Source: CAZLHO01 sp964559455
GTDB taxonomy: Bacteria; Krumholzibacteriota; Krumholzibacteriia; LZORAL124-64-63
Direction: 5' to 3'
Assembly: GCA_964559455.1 (NCBI GenBank)
Contig: CAZLHO010000092.1
Coordinates: 1 to 6,876, forward strand
DNA: 6,876 bases
Made by a program: the position numbers and the translations under genes. The stretch's first letter is position 1, and each line of letters opens with the position of its first letter. Positions 1 to 5,459 of this stretch are shown in pieces. Below the pieces are notes generated by a model. That model had not been told where the DNA came from. It ran no database searches and saw only the letters and a list, made by a program, of their open reading frames with translations.

Positions 1-378
1 TTCAGGAGCGAAAACAATCAAACGGTAATCACCGTTTCCTCCGCCTCTAGTGGCTTGGAAATAGTCACCTTGTGATGGTTGAATCCCACCTAAACCAGGA
101 CCACCCCTCATTACAGAAACAATCACGCATGGAAGTTCAGCTGCAGCTATGTATGATATACCTTCTTGCTTTAAAGCAATCCCTGGAGATGAACTTGACG
201 TCATCACTCTTTTTCCAGCACCTGCAGCTCCATAAACCATATTTATCGCACTTACTTCTGATTCAGCTTGTAAAAACACTCTGCCATTAGCTAGTAGATG
301 TTTGGATAAATATTCAGGAATTTCATTTTGCGGGGTAATCGGATAACCGTAAAAAGCATCAACTCCGCCTTTGATCGC
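1..378 (-). CDS. vorB: 2-oxoacid:ferredoxin oxidoreductase alpha subunit, VorB/KorA type (internal fragment, cut at both ends)
   Basis: Read from about 378 down to 1 the minus strand is fully open and translates to a well-conserved stretch of the alpha subunit of 2-oxoacid:ferredoxin oxidoreductases, closest by eye to 3-methyl-2-oxobutanoate (branched-chain) VorB. These enzymes oxidatively decarboxylate 2-oxoacids to acyl-CoA and reduce ferredoxin in the cytoplasm of anaerobes. Visible landmarks in order are FYGYPITPQNEIPEYL, FLQAESEVSAINMVYGAAGAG, VMTSSSSPGIALKQEGISYI, ELPCVIVSVMRGGPGLGG and QPSQGDYFQATRGGGNGDYR, all hallmarks of the pyrimidine-binding domain. About 126 residues are present. 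The usual first 12-15 residues (the GNEAIAEA-like start) are missing at the join near 378, and the C-terminal two thirds lie beyond base 1. Its base composition is far lower in GC than every other gene here, so it probably comes from another genome. Assignment to the family is firm; the choice of VorB over KorA or PorA rests on recalled sequence patterns. Confidence 0.88.
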
Positions 379-383
379 TGTGG
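376..383. other. composition junction / probable chimeric join
   Basis: The minus-strand VorB homology stops at the Ala codon at 376-378, and the plus-strand DnaX-like reading begins within a few bases of it. The exact breakpoint cannot be set because the bases around 373-385 can be read plausibly either way. GC content rises abruptly from moderate to very high on crossing it. There is no inverted repeat, target duplication or transposase remnant beside it. Two unrelated genes are each truncated at one point, which argues for an assembly or ligation artefact rather than a natural intergenic boundary. Confidence 0.8.
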
Positions 384-784
384 AGGGCATTCCCGCGCTG
401 GAGGGCGACGACCGCCTGGTCGTGCTCTGCCCGCCCGACAAGAGCTTCCAGGTGGCGCAGATCCAGAACGACCTGCCCCGCCTGCAGGAGAAGGTCCGCG
501 AGAGCTTCGGCCGCCGCCTGGTGCTCGGCCTGATCGGCGAGCAGTCGCAAAGGGCGGCCGCCGCCGTCGCCGACCCCGCCGCCCATCGCGAATCGCTGCG
601 CCGCCGCGTCGCGCCCACCGACCAGGAGGAGCTGGCCGCGGCCTGCAAGGCGGACAAGACCCTGGCCGAACTGGTCCACCTGCTCGACGGCGAGGCCGTG
701 CCCTCGCAGGAGCAGGAGGACTGGACCCGCCCCCGGACCGAGGCGCCGGCGGCCCCCGACGCCGCCGGTCCCGCCGACGAGTAG
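380..784 (+). CDS. dnaX: DNA polymerase III gamma/tau subunit, C-terminal fragment
   Basis: This is the last ~134 codons of a frame with no proper start here; the 5' part is lost at the join near 380. DnaX is the clamp-loader ATPase of the replicative polymerase. The part present is the weakly conserved region after the ATPase and oligomerisation domains. It shows PALEGDDRLVVLCPP, matching the family's pattern of a hydrophobic strand after a GD turn, then a long charged helix (QIQNDLPRLQEKVRESFG), a hydrophobic strand, and near the end KTLAELVHLLDGEAV, which resembles the DPLVQxLLDxFGG element that commonly ends DnaX. A low-complexity Pro/Ala/acidic tail follows. The position 39 bases before ybaB and then recR is the classic dnaX-ybaB-recR order, and the call depends partly on that synteny. 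In-frame TTG or GTG codons at 371 and 380 are unlikely to be true starts. It could instead be read as an uncharacterised protein if synteny is disregarded. Confidence 0.78.
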   Translation: MEGIPALEGDDRLVVLCPPDKSFQVAQIQNDLPRLQEKVRESFGRRLVLGLIGEQSQRAAAAVADPAAHRESLRRRVAPTDQEELAAACKADKTLAELVHLLDGEAVPSQEQEDWTRPRTEAPAAPDAAGPADE

Positions 785-823
785 CATCGCTCCCCACGCC
801 CCGCGCTCCACAGGAGGCAACCG

Positions 824-1132
824 ATGGACATCCGAGGCCTGATGAAACAGGCGCAGCAGATGCAGCAGAAGATGCAGGAGATGCAGGAGGAGCTCGGCAA
901 GCGCGAGGTCACCGTGACGGTCGCCGGCGGCCAGGTCACCGCGGTGATGAACGGCCGCCACGAGCTTCGCAGCCTGACCATCCAGCCCGACGCCGTCGAT
1001 CCCGCCGACGTCGAGTTCCTGCAGGACCTGATCCTGTCGGCCGTGAACGAGGCCGCGCGCAAGATCGAGGACATGACGCAGCAGGAGATGGGGTCGCTCA
1101 CCGGCGGCATGAACCTGCCGGGGCTGGGCTGA
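824..1132 (+). CDS. ybaB: YbaB/EbfC family nucleoid-associated protein
   Basis: A complete 102-residue protein, the usual size for the family. YbaB/EbfC proteins are small cytoplasmic dimers that bind DNA and coat the nucleoid. They are almost always encoded between dnaX and recR, as here. The sequence begins MDIRGLMKQAQQMQQKMQEMQEEL, a Gln/Met-rich amphipathic helix typical of the N-terminal coiled arm. The beta-sheet core follows (VTVTVAGGQVTAVMNGRHELRSLTIQPDAV), then the helix DVEFLQDLILSAVNEAARKIEDMTQQEMG and the Gly/Leu/Pro-rich end GGMNLPGLG. The ATG at 824 is supported by a strong AGGAGG at 812-817 with six bases of spacing. The stop codon lies two bases before the GTG start of recR, so the two genes are probably translationally coupled. 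Confidence 0.96.
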   Translation: MDIRGLMKQAQQMQQKMQEMQEELGKREVTVTVAGGQVTAVMNGRHELRSLTIQPDAVDPADVEFLQDLILSAVNEAARKIEDMTQQEMGSLTGGMNLPGLG

Positions 1133-1134
1133 TC

Positions 1135-1788
1135 GTGGACCACTCCGCGCCTTCCCCCCGCGACGCGTCCGCGGCCCGCAACGGCGGCGGCGAGTTCCAG
1201 TCGCCGGCCCTGGAAAGGCTGGTGCGCGCGCTGGCCCGACTGCCGGGCCTGGGCCGCAAGTCGGCCACGCGCATCGCGCTGGACCTGGTGGGGGAGGACG
1301 GCGCCCGGGCCGACGAGCTGACCGCCGCGGTGCTCGGAGCCCGCGAGCAGGTGCGCCGCTGCAGCCGCTGCGGCGCGATCACCGAGGACGATCCCTGCGC
1401 CATCTGCAGCTCGCCGTCGCGCGACGGGGCCCTGCTCTGCGTGGTGGCGTCGCCGGTGGACATCCTGCCCTTCGAGCGGGCCGGCTTCTACCGCGGCCGC
1501 TACTTCGTGCTCGGCGGCCTGCTCTCCCCCCTGGACGGCGTACGGTCCGACGACCTGCCCTTCGGCCGCCTGGTCGACCTCGTCGACGGCGAGGGCGTGC
1601 GCGAGATGATCCTGGCCCTGGACAGCAGCGTCGAGGGCGAGACCACGGCCCTCTACATCCAGCGCCTGCTGGTCGGCCGCGAGGTGGGGATCTCGCGCCT
1701 GGCCACGGGGATCCCCGTCGGCGGCGCCCTGGCCTACACCGACGAGGCCACCCTGCAGCGCGCCTTCCAGTTCCGCACTTCCTTCTAG
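1135..1788 (+). CDS. recR: Recombination mediator protein RecR
   Basis: A 217-residue RecR, slightly longer than the typical ~200 because of a ~20-residue Ser/Ala/Gly-rich N-terminal extension. With RecO (and RecF) it helps load RecA onto SSB-coated single-stranded gaps. Domains in order: helix-hairpin-helix (RLPGLGRKSATRIA, about residues 39-52), a C4 zinc finger with Cys76, Cys79, Cys88 and Cys91, the Toprim domain from about residue 100 (CVVASPVDILPFERAG, then YFVLGGLLSPLDG), a VEGETTALYIQRLL block, and the C-terminal RLATGIPVGGALAYTDEATLQRA motif. The position normally occupied by Glu in the Toprim CVVE strand is Ala105 here. The start is GTG at 1135, two bases after the ybaB stop. No strong Shine-Dalgarno sequence is visible, which fits coupling to ybaB. 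Internal starts would cut into the helix-hairpin-helix region. Confidence 0.96.
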   Translation: MDHSAPSPRDASAARNGGGEFQSPALERLVRALARLPGLGRKSATRIALDLVGEDGARADELTAAVLGAREQVRRCSRCGAITEDDPCAICSSPSRDGALLCVVASPVDILPFERAGFYRGRYFVLGGLLSPLDGVRSDDLPFGRLVDLVDGEGVREMILALDSSVEGETTALYIQRLLVGREVGISRLATGIPVGGALAYTDEATLQRAFQFRTSF

Positions 1789-1821
1789 CCCGGATCCTTC
1801 ATGAAGGAGCTGCTGCGGGCT
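1787..1821 (+). terminator. nested hairpin after recR, possible weak terminator
   Basis: An outer stem AGCCCG (1787-1792) pairs exactly with CGGGCT (1816-1821). Inside it lies a perfect 14-base palindrome, TCCTTCATGAAGGA (1795-1808). The recR stop codon overlaps the left arm. The bases that follow are AT-richer (GAATTTATC) but lack a real T-run, so intrinsic termination is only a possibility. The palindrome could equally be a protein-binding site for control of the downstream Roadblock gene. Confidence 0.35.
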
Positions 1822-1917
1822 GAATTTATCCTGTCTGACGGCTCAAGCCCTTCATTTCCTTGTCGATAACGAAGACGTCCTGGTTCAGTGTTCCGAATCC
1901 CCCATCGGGGAGAACCG
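1822..1917 (+). promoter_or_regulatory. AT-richer leader of the Roadblock/GTPase pair
   Basis: Between the hairpin after recR and the Roadblock start lie about 96 bases that are clearly less GC-rich than the flanking genes, as expected for a promoter region. Possible elements are CTGACG at 1835-1840 (like TTGACA) and GATAAC at 1865-1870 (like TATAAT), but they are 24 bases apart rather than about 17, so I cannot name a sigma-70 promoter. No -24/-12 sigma-54 pattern is seen. A GGGGAGA Shine-Dalgarno sequence lies just before the ATG at 1918. Confidence 0.3.
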
Positions 1918-2415
1918 ATGTCGTCGTCCGTCTCCAGCTACGAAGACGCCTACGTCGCCTTGCACGACGCAATGGACGAGCTGCGCGAGTACGTGGGCGC
2001 GGCCTCGGTGCTGCTGGCCGATTCCGCCGGCGAGCTCATCCTGGAGGCCGGCGAGTCCCCCGGCGGCAACGCCGCCGCGGCGGCGGCCCAGTGCGCGGGG
2101 CAGTTCAAGGCTGGACGCGAACTGGCCCGGCTGGTCGGCGCCCCCGAGGCGGCTCCGGTCTACCACGGCGGGCCTCGCGGCGGGCATTACACCTGCCGGC
2201 TGGGACGCGGACTGCTGCTGTCGGTGGTGCTGGGGCCGGGCGCGGCGCCGGGGCTGAGCTGGCTGGGCGTCTCCGGCGCGGTGGACCGCATCGGGAGGCT
2301 GGTGGAGGATCTGCTGGACCGCGTGATGCTGTCGCGCTCCGGCGCCGAATCGCCCCGCGATCTCTTCGCCCGCGACGCCGCGGCCCGCATCGACGGACTC
2401 TTCGGAGGAGACTAG
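1918..2415 (+). CDS. Roadblock/LC7 domain protein
   Basis: A 165-residue cytoplasmic protein with no signal peptide or membrane segment. After a Ser-rich start, residues ~10-135 fit a single Roadblock/LC7 fold: a first helix (AYVALHDAMDELREYVGA), the strand ASVLLADSAGELILEAG typical of the family, a helix with an Ala-rich turn, the strand APVYHGGPRGGHYTCRLGRGLLLSVVLGP, and a last amphipathic helix (VDRIGRLVEDLLDRVM). The ~30-residue charged tail has no recognised fold. In bacteria such proteins regulate Ras-like GTPases; MglB is the GTPase-activating partner of MglA. The MglA-like gene starts only 32 bases after this stop, which strongly suggests that the products work as a pair. The ATG at 1918 follows a GGGGAGA Shine-Dalgarno sequence; a GTG at 1888 is possible but lacks such support. 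Family call firm, specific role unknown. Confidence 0.85.
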   Translation: MSSSVSSYEDAYVALHDAMDELREYVGAASVLLADSAGELILEAGESPGGNAAAAAAQCAGQFKAGRELARLVGAPEAAPVYHGGPRGGHYTCRLGRGLLLSVVLGPGAAPGLSWLGVSGAVDRIGRLVEDLLDRVMLSRSGAESPRDLFARDAAARIDGLFGGD

Positions 2416-2447
2416 GCCCGGCGGCCGAGGCCGCGGGGGAGGTACGC

Positions 2448-3038
2448 GTGACGCGCCGATCGGAAACAACCGGTCTGACGTGCAAGGTGGTCTATTACGG
2501 ACCCGGCCTGGCGGGCAAGACCGCCAACCTGCGCCGGCTGCACGCGCGGCTGGCGACGGAGCGGCGGGATCCCCTGGCCGAGCACGCGCCCCGGCGCCGC
2601 CCCGAGGCCGTCTTCGAATCGCTGCGCCTGCCCCTGGGCGAGGTGCGGGGCGTGCGGCTGCACTTCCATCTCTGGTCGGTGCCGGGCCGGCTGCCGCTGC
2701 GCGAGGTGCGCCGGCGTCTGCTGCGCGGCGTCGACGGCATCGTCTTCGTGGCCGACAGCGCTCCGGACCGCCTGCCGGCGGCGGTCGCGGTCGCCGAGGA
2801 GATGTGGCGCGAACTCGCGGCCCTGAAGGTCGACGTCGCCCGGCTGCCGATCGTCCTGCAGTACAACAAGCGGGATCTGCCCGACGCCCTGCCCATCGAG
2901 ACCCTGGAATCCGCGCTCAACCTGGACGGCCGCGACAGCTATCCGGCCGTCGCCGAGACCGGCGAGGGAGTCGTCGAGACCTTCCGCGCCCTCGGCCGCC
3001 AGATCTTCCACGTCCTCGACCCCGGCAACGCTCGTTGA
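2448..3038 (+). CDS. MglA-like small Ras-family GTPase with altered switch regions
   Basis: A 196-residue GTPase closely following the MglA layout. Seen directly: strand CKVVYYGPGLAGKTANL with an intact P-loop (G18-T25), LPLGEVRGVRLHFHLWSVPG (residues 61-80), the block RGVDGIVFVADSAPDR (93-108), the base-binding motif QYNKRDLP (N140-D143), and a VAETGEGVVETF G5-like region (168-179). MglA proteins switch between GTP and GDP states at the cell pole to set polarity and motility, together with a Roadblock GAP. Two key regions differ from the family pattern as I know it. The switch I TDRT motif is replaced by RRPE-like residues (about 50-53), so the magnesium-contacting Thr is lost. The switch II VPGQ glutamine is Arg81. 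Slow or absent hydrolysis, or an unusual activation mechanism, is therefore inferred. The GTG start at 2448 has a strong GGGGGAGG five bases upstream. It is probably co-transcribed with the Roadblock gene. Confidence 0.88.
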   Translation: MTRRSETTGLTCKVVYYGPGLAGKTANLRRLHARLATERRDPLAEHAPRRRPEAVFESLRLPLGEVRGVRLHFHLWSVPGRLPLREVRRRLLRGVDGIVFVADSAPDRLPAAVAVAEEMWRELAALKVDVARLPIVLQYNKRDLPDALPIETLESALNLDGRDSYPAVAETGEGVVETFRALGRQIFHVLDPGNAR

Positions 3039-3063
3039 CCCCTTCCCTGCGCTGACTTATGTT
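3035..3063 (+). promoter_or_regulatory. sigma-70-like promoter for the pgpA-cinA-thpR operon
   Basis: TTGACC at 3035-3040 matches the -35 consensus in five of six positions, and TATGTT at 3058-3063 matches the -10 in four of six, separated by exactly 17 bases. The -35 element overlaps the stop codon of the GTPase gene. The predicted transcript would start near 3070, about 30 bases ahead of the pgpA GTG, leaving room for the AAAGGAG ribosome site at 3087-3093. It would let pgpA-cinA-thpR be expressed independently of the Roadblock/GTPase pair. Confidence 0.5.
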
Positions 3064-3067
3064 GGCG

Positions 3068-3086
3068 CCGGATCCGCCGGATCCGG
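3068..3086 (+). repeat. tandem nine-base repeat in the pgpA leader
   Basis: CCGGATCCG occurs twice in direct contact (3068-3076 and 3077-3085), and the second copy extends to the perfect ten-base palindrome CCGGATCCGG. It lies between the inferred transcription start and the Shine-Dalgarno sequence, so it would be in the 5' leader and could form a small hairpin. It may be a chance product of GC-rich sequence. Confidence 0.6.
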
Positions 3087-3098
3087 AAAGGAGTCCTC

Positions 3099-3563
3099 GT
3101 GCACATTCGTCGCGCCTGTCTCTACGCCTTCGCCACCTTCGGCGGCACCGGCTACGCCCCGATCGCTCCCGCCACCGCGGCCAGCCTGGTCTTCGCCTTG
3201 ATCTGGGGCCTGGCCGCCCCCGTGCCTCTGGCCTACCAGATCAGCCTGCTGCTGCTGGTGACCGTGCTGGGCGTGCCCGCCTCGGGCCGCATGGCCAAGC
3301 GCCACGGCAAGGATCCGCGCCTGGTCGTCATCGACGAGGTGGCCGGCATGCTGGTGACCTTCCTGGGGATCTCGGCCGGCTGGAGCGGCTGGCTGGCGGG
3401 CTTCTTCTGGTTCCGCGTCTTCGACATCACCAAGCCCTTCCCGGCCAGGCGCTTCGAGGATCTGCCCGGCGGCGTCGGGATCATGGCCGACGACCTGATG
3501 GCCGGCGTCTACGCCAACATCGCGCTGCGCCTGACCCTCGCCCTGACGGGATGGGGTTCGTGA
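3099..3563 (+). CDS. pgpA: Phosphatidylglycerophosphatase A
   Basis: A 154-residue PgpA, normal size. It removes the phosphate from phosphatidylglycerophosphate to give phosphatidylglycerol in the cytoplasmic membrane, feeding cardiolipin synthesis. Family motifs in order: GGTGYAPIAPAT (residues 15-26; the family usually has APGT where this has APAT), VVIDEVAGMLVTF with Asp79 and Glu80, FFWFRVFDITKPFP with Arg106, Asp109 and Lys112, and GGVGIMADDLMAGVYA with Asp131 and Asp132. The paired acidic residues are the expected metal/catalytic sites. Hydrophobic stretches at about 27-42, 46-62, 83-105 and 133-152 fit a small integral membrane protein. The GTG at 3099 follows AAAGGAG with five bases of spacing. 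Its stop overlaps the likely cinA start by four bases. Confidence 0.96.
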   Translation: MHIRRACLYAFATFGGTGYAPIAPATAASLVFALIWGLAAPVPLAYQISLLLLVTVLGVPASGRMAKRHGKDPRLVVIDEVAGMLVTFLGISAGWSGWLAGFFWFRVFDITKPFPARRFEDLPGGVGIMADDLMAGVYANIALRLTLALTGWGS

Positions 3564-4843
3564 ACGCGCCTCGCGACCTGGCGGCCTACCTGGTCTCGGT
3601 CGGCGACGAGCTGCTCAACGGCAGCGTTCTCGACACCAACACCCGCGAGATCCAGCAGGTGCTCCTGGCCCGCGGGGTCGCCGTGCGCCGGACGACCGCG
3701 ACGCCCGACGACGCCGAAGCCATCGCCGGGGCCGTCGACGCGGCGCCGGCCGGTTCGCTGGTCGTGCTCACGGGCGGCCTGGGACCCACCGACGACGACC
3801 TGACCCGCGAGGCCGTGGCCGCGTGGGCGGGGGCGGCACTGGAGCTCGACCCCGAGCTGGACGCCGGCTTCGCCGCCCGCTGCGCCGCGCGCGGCTTCGA
3901 CTATCGCGAGGACCTGCGCCGCGAGGCCCGCGTGCCCGCGGGGATGACGCCCGTGACCAACCCGGTGGGCTGGGCGCCGGCCCTGGTCGGCGAAATGCGC
4001 GGCCGCTGGCTGGTGCTGTTGCCCGGCGTGCCCGCCGAGATGCGGGCCATGCTGCCGGCCGCCCTGGACATGGTGGCCGCGCGCGCCGCCCTGCCCGCGC
4101 CGCCCCGGATCGTGCGCCTGCGCACCGCCCAGCTGGCCGAATCCCATGTGGCCCGCCGCTGCGCGCCGGTCGTCGCGGGGCATCCGGATCTGCGCTGGAG
4201 CTGGTGCCTCGGTCCCTGGGGCGTCGACGTCACCGTCGTCCTGCCGGCGGACGCCGCCGACCGGGCCGCGGCCGTGGAGGCGGAGCTGCGGGACGCCTTG
4301 GGCGCAGCGGTCTTCGCCGCCGGGGACGCGTCGCTGCCCAAGGTCGTCCAGGACCTGCTGGTGGCCCGCGGCGAGACCCTGGGTGCGGCCGAGTCCTGCA
4401 CCGGCGGCCTGCTCGGCGCGGCGATGACCGACGAGCCGGGCGCCTCGGCCTGCTTCCTGGGCGGGATCGTTTCCTACGCCGACGCCGTCAAGAACCGGCA
4501 GCTCGGCGTGTCCGCGGAGATCCTGTCCGGTCCCGGCGCCGTCAGCCGCGAATGCGCCGAGGCGATGGCGACGGGTTGCCGCGCCGCCCTGGGCAGCACC
4601 CACGCCCTGGCCCTGACGGGCATCGCGGGCCCGGACGGGGGCAGCGACGAGAAGCCCGTGGGCACGACCTGGATCGCCCTGGCCTCGCCGTCGGGCGTGA
4701 CCGCGACGCGCTTCCGCTTCCGCACCCATCGGCACCGCAACCGGCGGCTGGCCGTGGCCGCGGCCCTGGACGGGCTGCGGCGCAGCCTGGACGGACCGGA
4801 GGCCGGCGTCCTCTGGCCCGAGGACGCGCTGGGGAGGTCGTGA
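3560..4843 (+). CDS. cinA: CinA: competence/damage-inducible protein, nicotinamide-nucleotide amidase with MoCF-like domain
   Basis: A full-length two-domain CinA (427 residues from GTG 3560; 430 from the in-frame ATG at 3551). CinA N-terminal domains hydrolyse ADP-ribose-type compounds, and the PncC-type C-terminal domain deamidates nicotinamide mononucleotide in NAD salvage. N-terminal MoCF-like domain: SVGDELLNG (13-21), TGGLGPTDDD (71-80), and the LLPGVPAEMRAML block. C-terminal domain: AESCTGG with Ser279 and Cys280, GGIVSYADAVKNRQLGV, a GAVSRECAEAMATG helix, TGIAGPDGG (353-361), KPVGTTWIAL and a terminal Arg-rich helix. I prefer GTG at 3560 because it forms a four-base GTGA overlap with the pgpA stop and has GGGATGGGG just upstream; ATG 3551 lacks a Shine-Dalgarno sequence. 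The name reflects linkage to recA in competent Gram-positives; here recA is two genes away. No missing motif is apparent. Confidence 0.95.
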   Translation: MNAPRDLAAYLVSVGDELLNGSVLDTNTREIQQVLLARGVAVRRTTATPDDAEAIAGAVDAAPAGSLVVLTGGLGPTDDDLTREAVAAWAGAALELDPELDAGFAARCAARGFDYREDLRREARVPAGMTPVTNPVGWAPALVGEMRGRWLVLLPGVPAEMRAMLPAALDMVAARAALPAPPRIVRLRTAQLAESHVARRCAPVVAGHPDLRWSWCLGPWGVDVTVVLPADAADRAAAVEAELRDALGAAVFAAGDASLPKVVQDLLVARGETLGAAESCTGGLLGAAMTDEPGASACFLGGIVSYADAVKNRQLGVSAEILSGPGAVSRECAEAMATGCRAALGSTHALALTGIAGPDGGSDEKPVGTTWIALASPSGVTATRFRFRTHRHRNRRLAVAAALDGLRRSLDGPEAGVLWPEDALGRS

Positions 4844-5406
4844 TGCGCCTCTTCGTCGCCGTCGACCCCGGGGAACCCTTCCGCGCCTCGGTGTCCACCG
4901 GCCACGACGAACGGCGCCGGCTGCTGCCCGTGGGCTGGACCGACCCGGCCCTGATGCACGTCACCCTGCTCTTTCTGGGCGAGTGGCCCGAGGAGGACCT
5001 GCCCGCCCTGCGCGAGGCCCTGCTCGACGCCGCCGCCGGGCCGCAAGTCTTCACCGCGGCCCCCGGGGCGCTGGGCGGATTTCCCGACCTGCGCCGGCCG
5101 CGGGTGCTCTTCTTGCACCTGGCCAGCGGCGGCCGGCTGGAGGCCCTGGCCACCGAGGTGCGCGCGGCGGTGGCGGCCCGTTTCCCGCGGACGCCGCTCG
5201 ACGCCAAGCCCTTCCGCGCCCACCTCACGCTGGCCCGCATCCGGCGACCTCTCGCGCCGGACGAGACGGCGGCCCTGGCTTCGTTGCCGACGCCCGACGC
5301 GGCGCCCTTCGCGGTGCGCGATTTCCGGCTCGTGCGCAGCGTTCTGACACCCCGGGGCCCGCGTTACACCGATCTGGCGGTTTTCCCTCTGGCGCCCTCC
5401 CGCTAG
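4843..5406 (+). CDS. thpR: RNA 2',3'-cyclic phosphodiesterase (2'-5' RNA ligase family)
   Basis: A 187-residue member of the 2H phosphoesterase superfamily, of usual size. These cytoplasmic enzymes open RNA 2',3'-cyclic phosphate ends and were first described as 2'-5' RNA ligases (LigT). Both defining HxTx motifs are intact: HVTL at 39-42 within MHVTLLFLGE, and HLTL at 127-130 within RAHLTLARI. The N-terminal strand MRLFVAVDPGE and the penultimate strand VRDFRLVRSVLTPRGPRYTDLAVFPL are also typical. The ATG at 4843 shares one base with the cinA stop (TGATG) and is preceded by GGGGAGG with five bases of spacing. A GTG at 4840 directly before it is a less likely start. The overlap implies coupled translation with cinA. 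A physiological RNA substrate cannot be inferred from the neighbours. Confidence 0.95.
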   Translation: MRLFVAVDPGEPFRASVSTGHDERRRLLPVGWTDPALMHVTLLFLGEWPEEDLPALREALLDAAAGPQVFTAAPGALGGFPDLRRPRVLFLHLASGGRLEALATEVRAAVAARFPRTPLDAKPFRAHLTLARIRRPLAPDETAALASLPTPDAAPFAVRDFRLVRSVLTPRGPRYTDLAVFPLAPSR

Positions 5407-5412
5407 ACATTG

Positions 5413-5418
5413 TATGGT
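5413..5418 (+). promoter_or_regulatory. possible -10 element upstream of recA
   Basis: TATGGT lies in a short AT-rich island just after the thpR stop, the only such island in the otherwise GC-rich gap, and matches TATAAT in four of six positions. No -35-like hexamer is found 16-18 bases upstream, so it would need an activator or another sigma factor. A start near 5425 would give a leader of about 120 bases containing the inverted repeat and hairpins described separately. Confidence 0.22.
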
Positions 5419-5437
5419 ACTTCGGCCCGCCGGCGCG

Positions 5438-5455
5438 GCGGCTCGTTCGAGCCGC
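5438..5455 (+). promoter_or_regulatory. inverted repeat in the recA upstream region
   Basis: GCGGCTCG (5438-5445) and CGAGCCGC (5448-5455) are perfect inverted repeats separated by TT. As DNA this is an operator-like dyad of 18 bases; as RNA it could form a seven-pair stem with a GUUC loop. It lies about 92 bases ahead of the recA ATG, where an SOS operator might be expected, but it does not match the LexA boxes I know (CTGT-N8-ACAG, GAAC-N4-GTTC, or GTTC-N7-GTTC). Confidence 0.4.
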
Positions 5456-5459
5456 TCCG

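Noticed and set aside
1..800. A mobile element or integration event explaining the composition change
   Set aside because: No transposase, integrase, tRNA-derived attachment site, terminal inverted repeat or target duplication is visible around the join, and the joined pieces are broken housekeeping or metabolic genes.
1801..1869. A 22-codon frame beginning at the ATG inside the palindrome after recR
   Set aside because: It has no ribosome-binding site and no recognisable sequence, and its start lies inside a stem; nothing supports translation.
3509..4735. A 408-codon minus-strand frame opposite cinA
   Set aside because: Same composition artefact; the plus strand carries intact CinA motifs throughout.
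3823..4842. N-terminal extension of the thpR frame by 340 codons
   Set aside because: It is the +1 shadow of cinA, Arg/Gly-rich without motifs. The true ThpR start is set by the strong ribosome site before 4843 and the family N-terminus MRLFVAVD.
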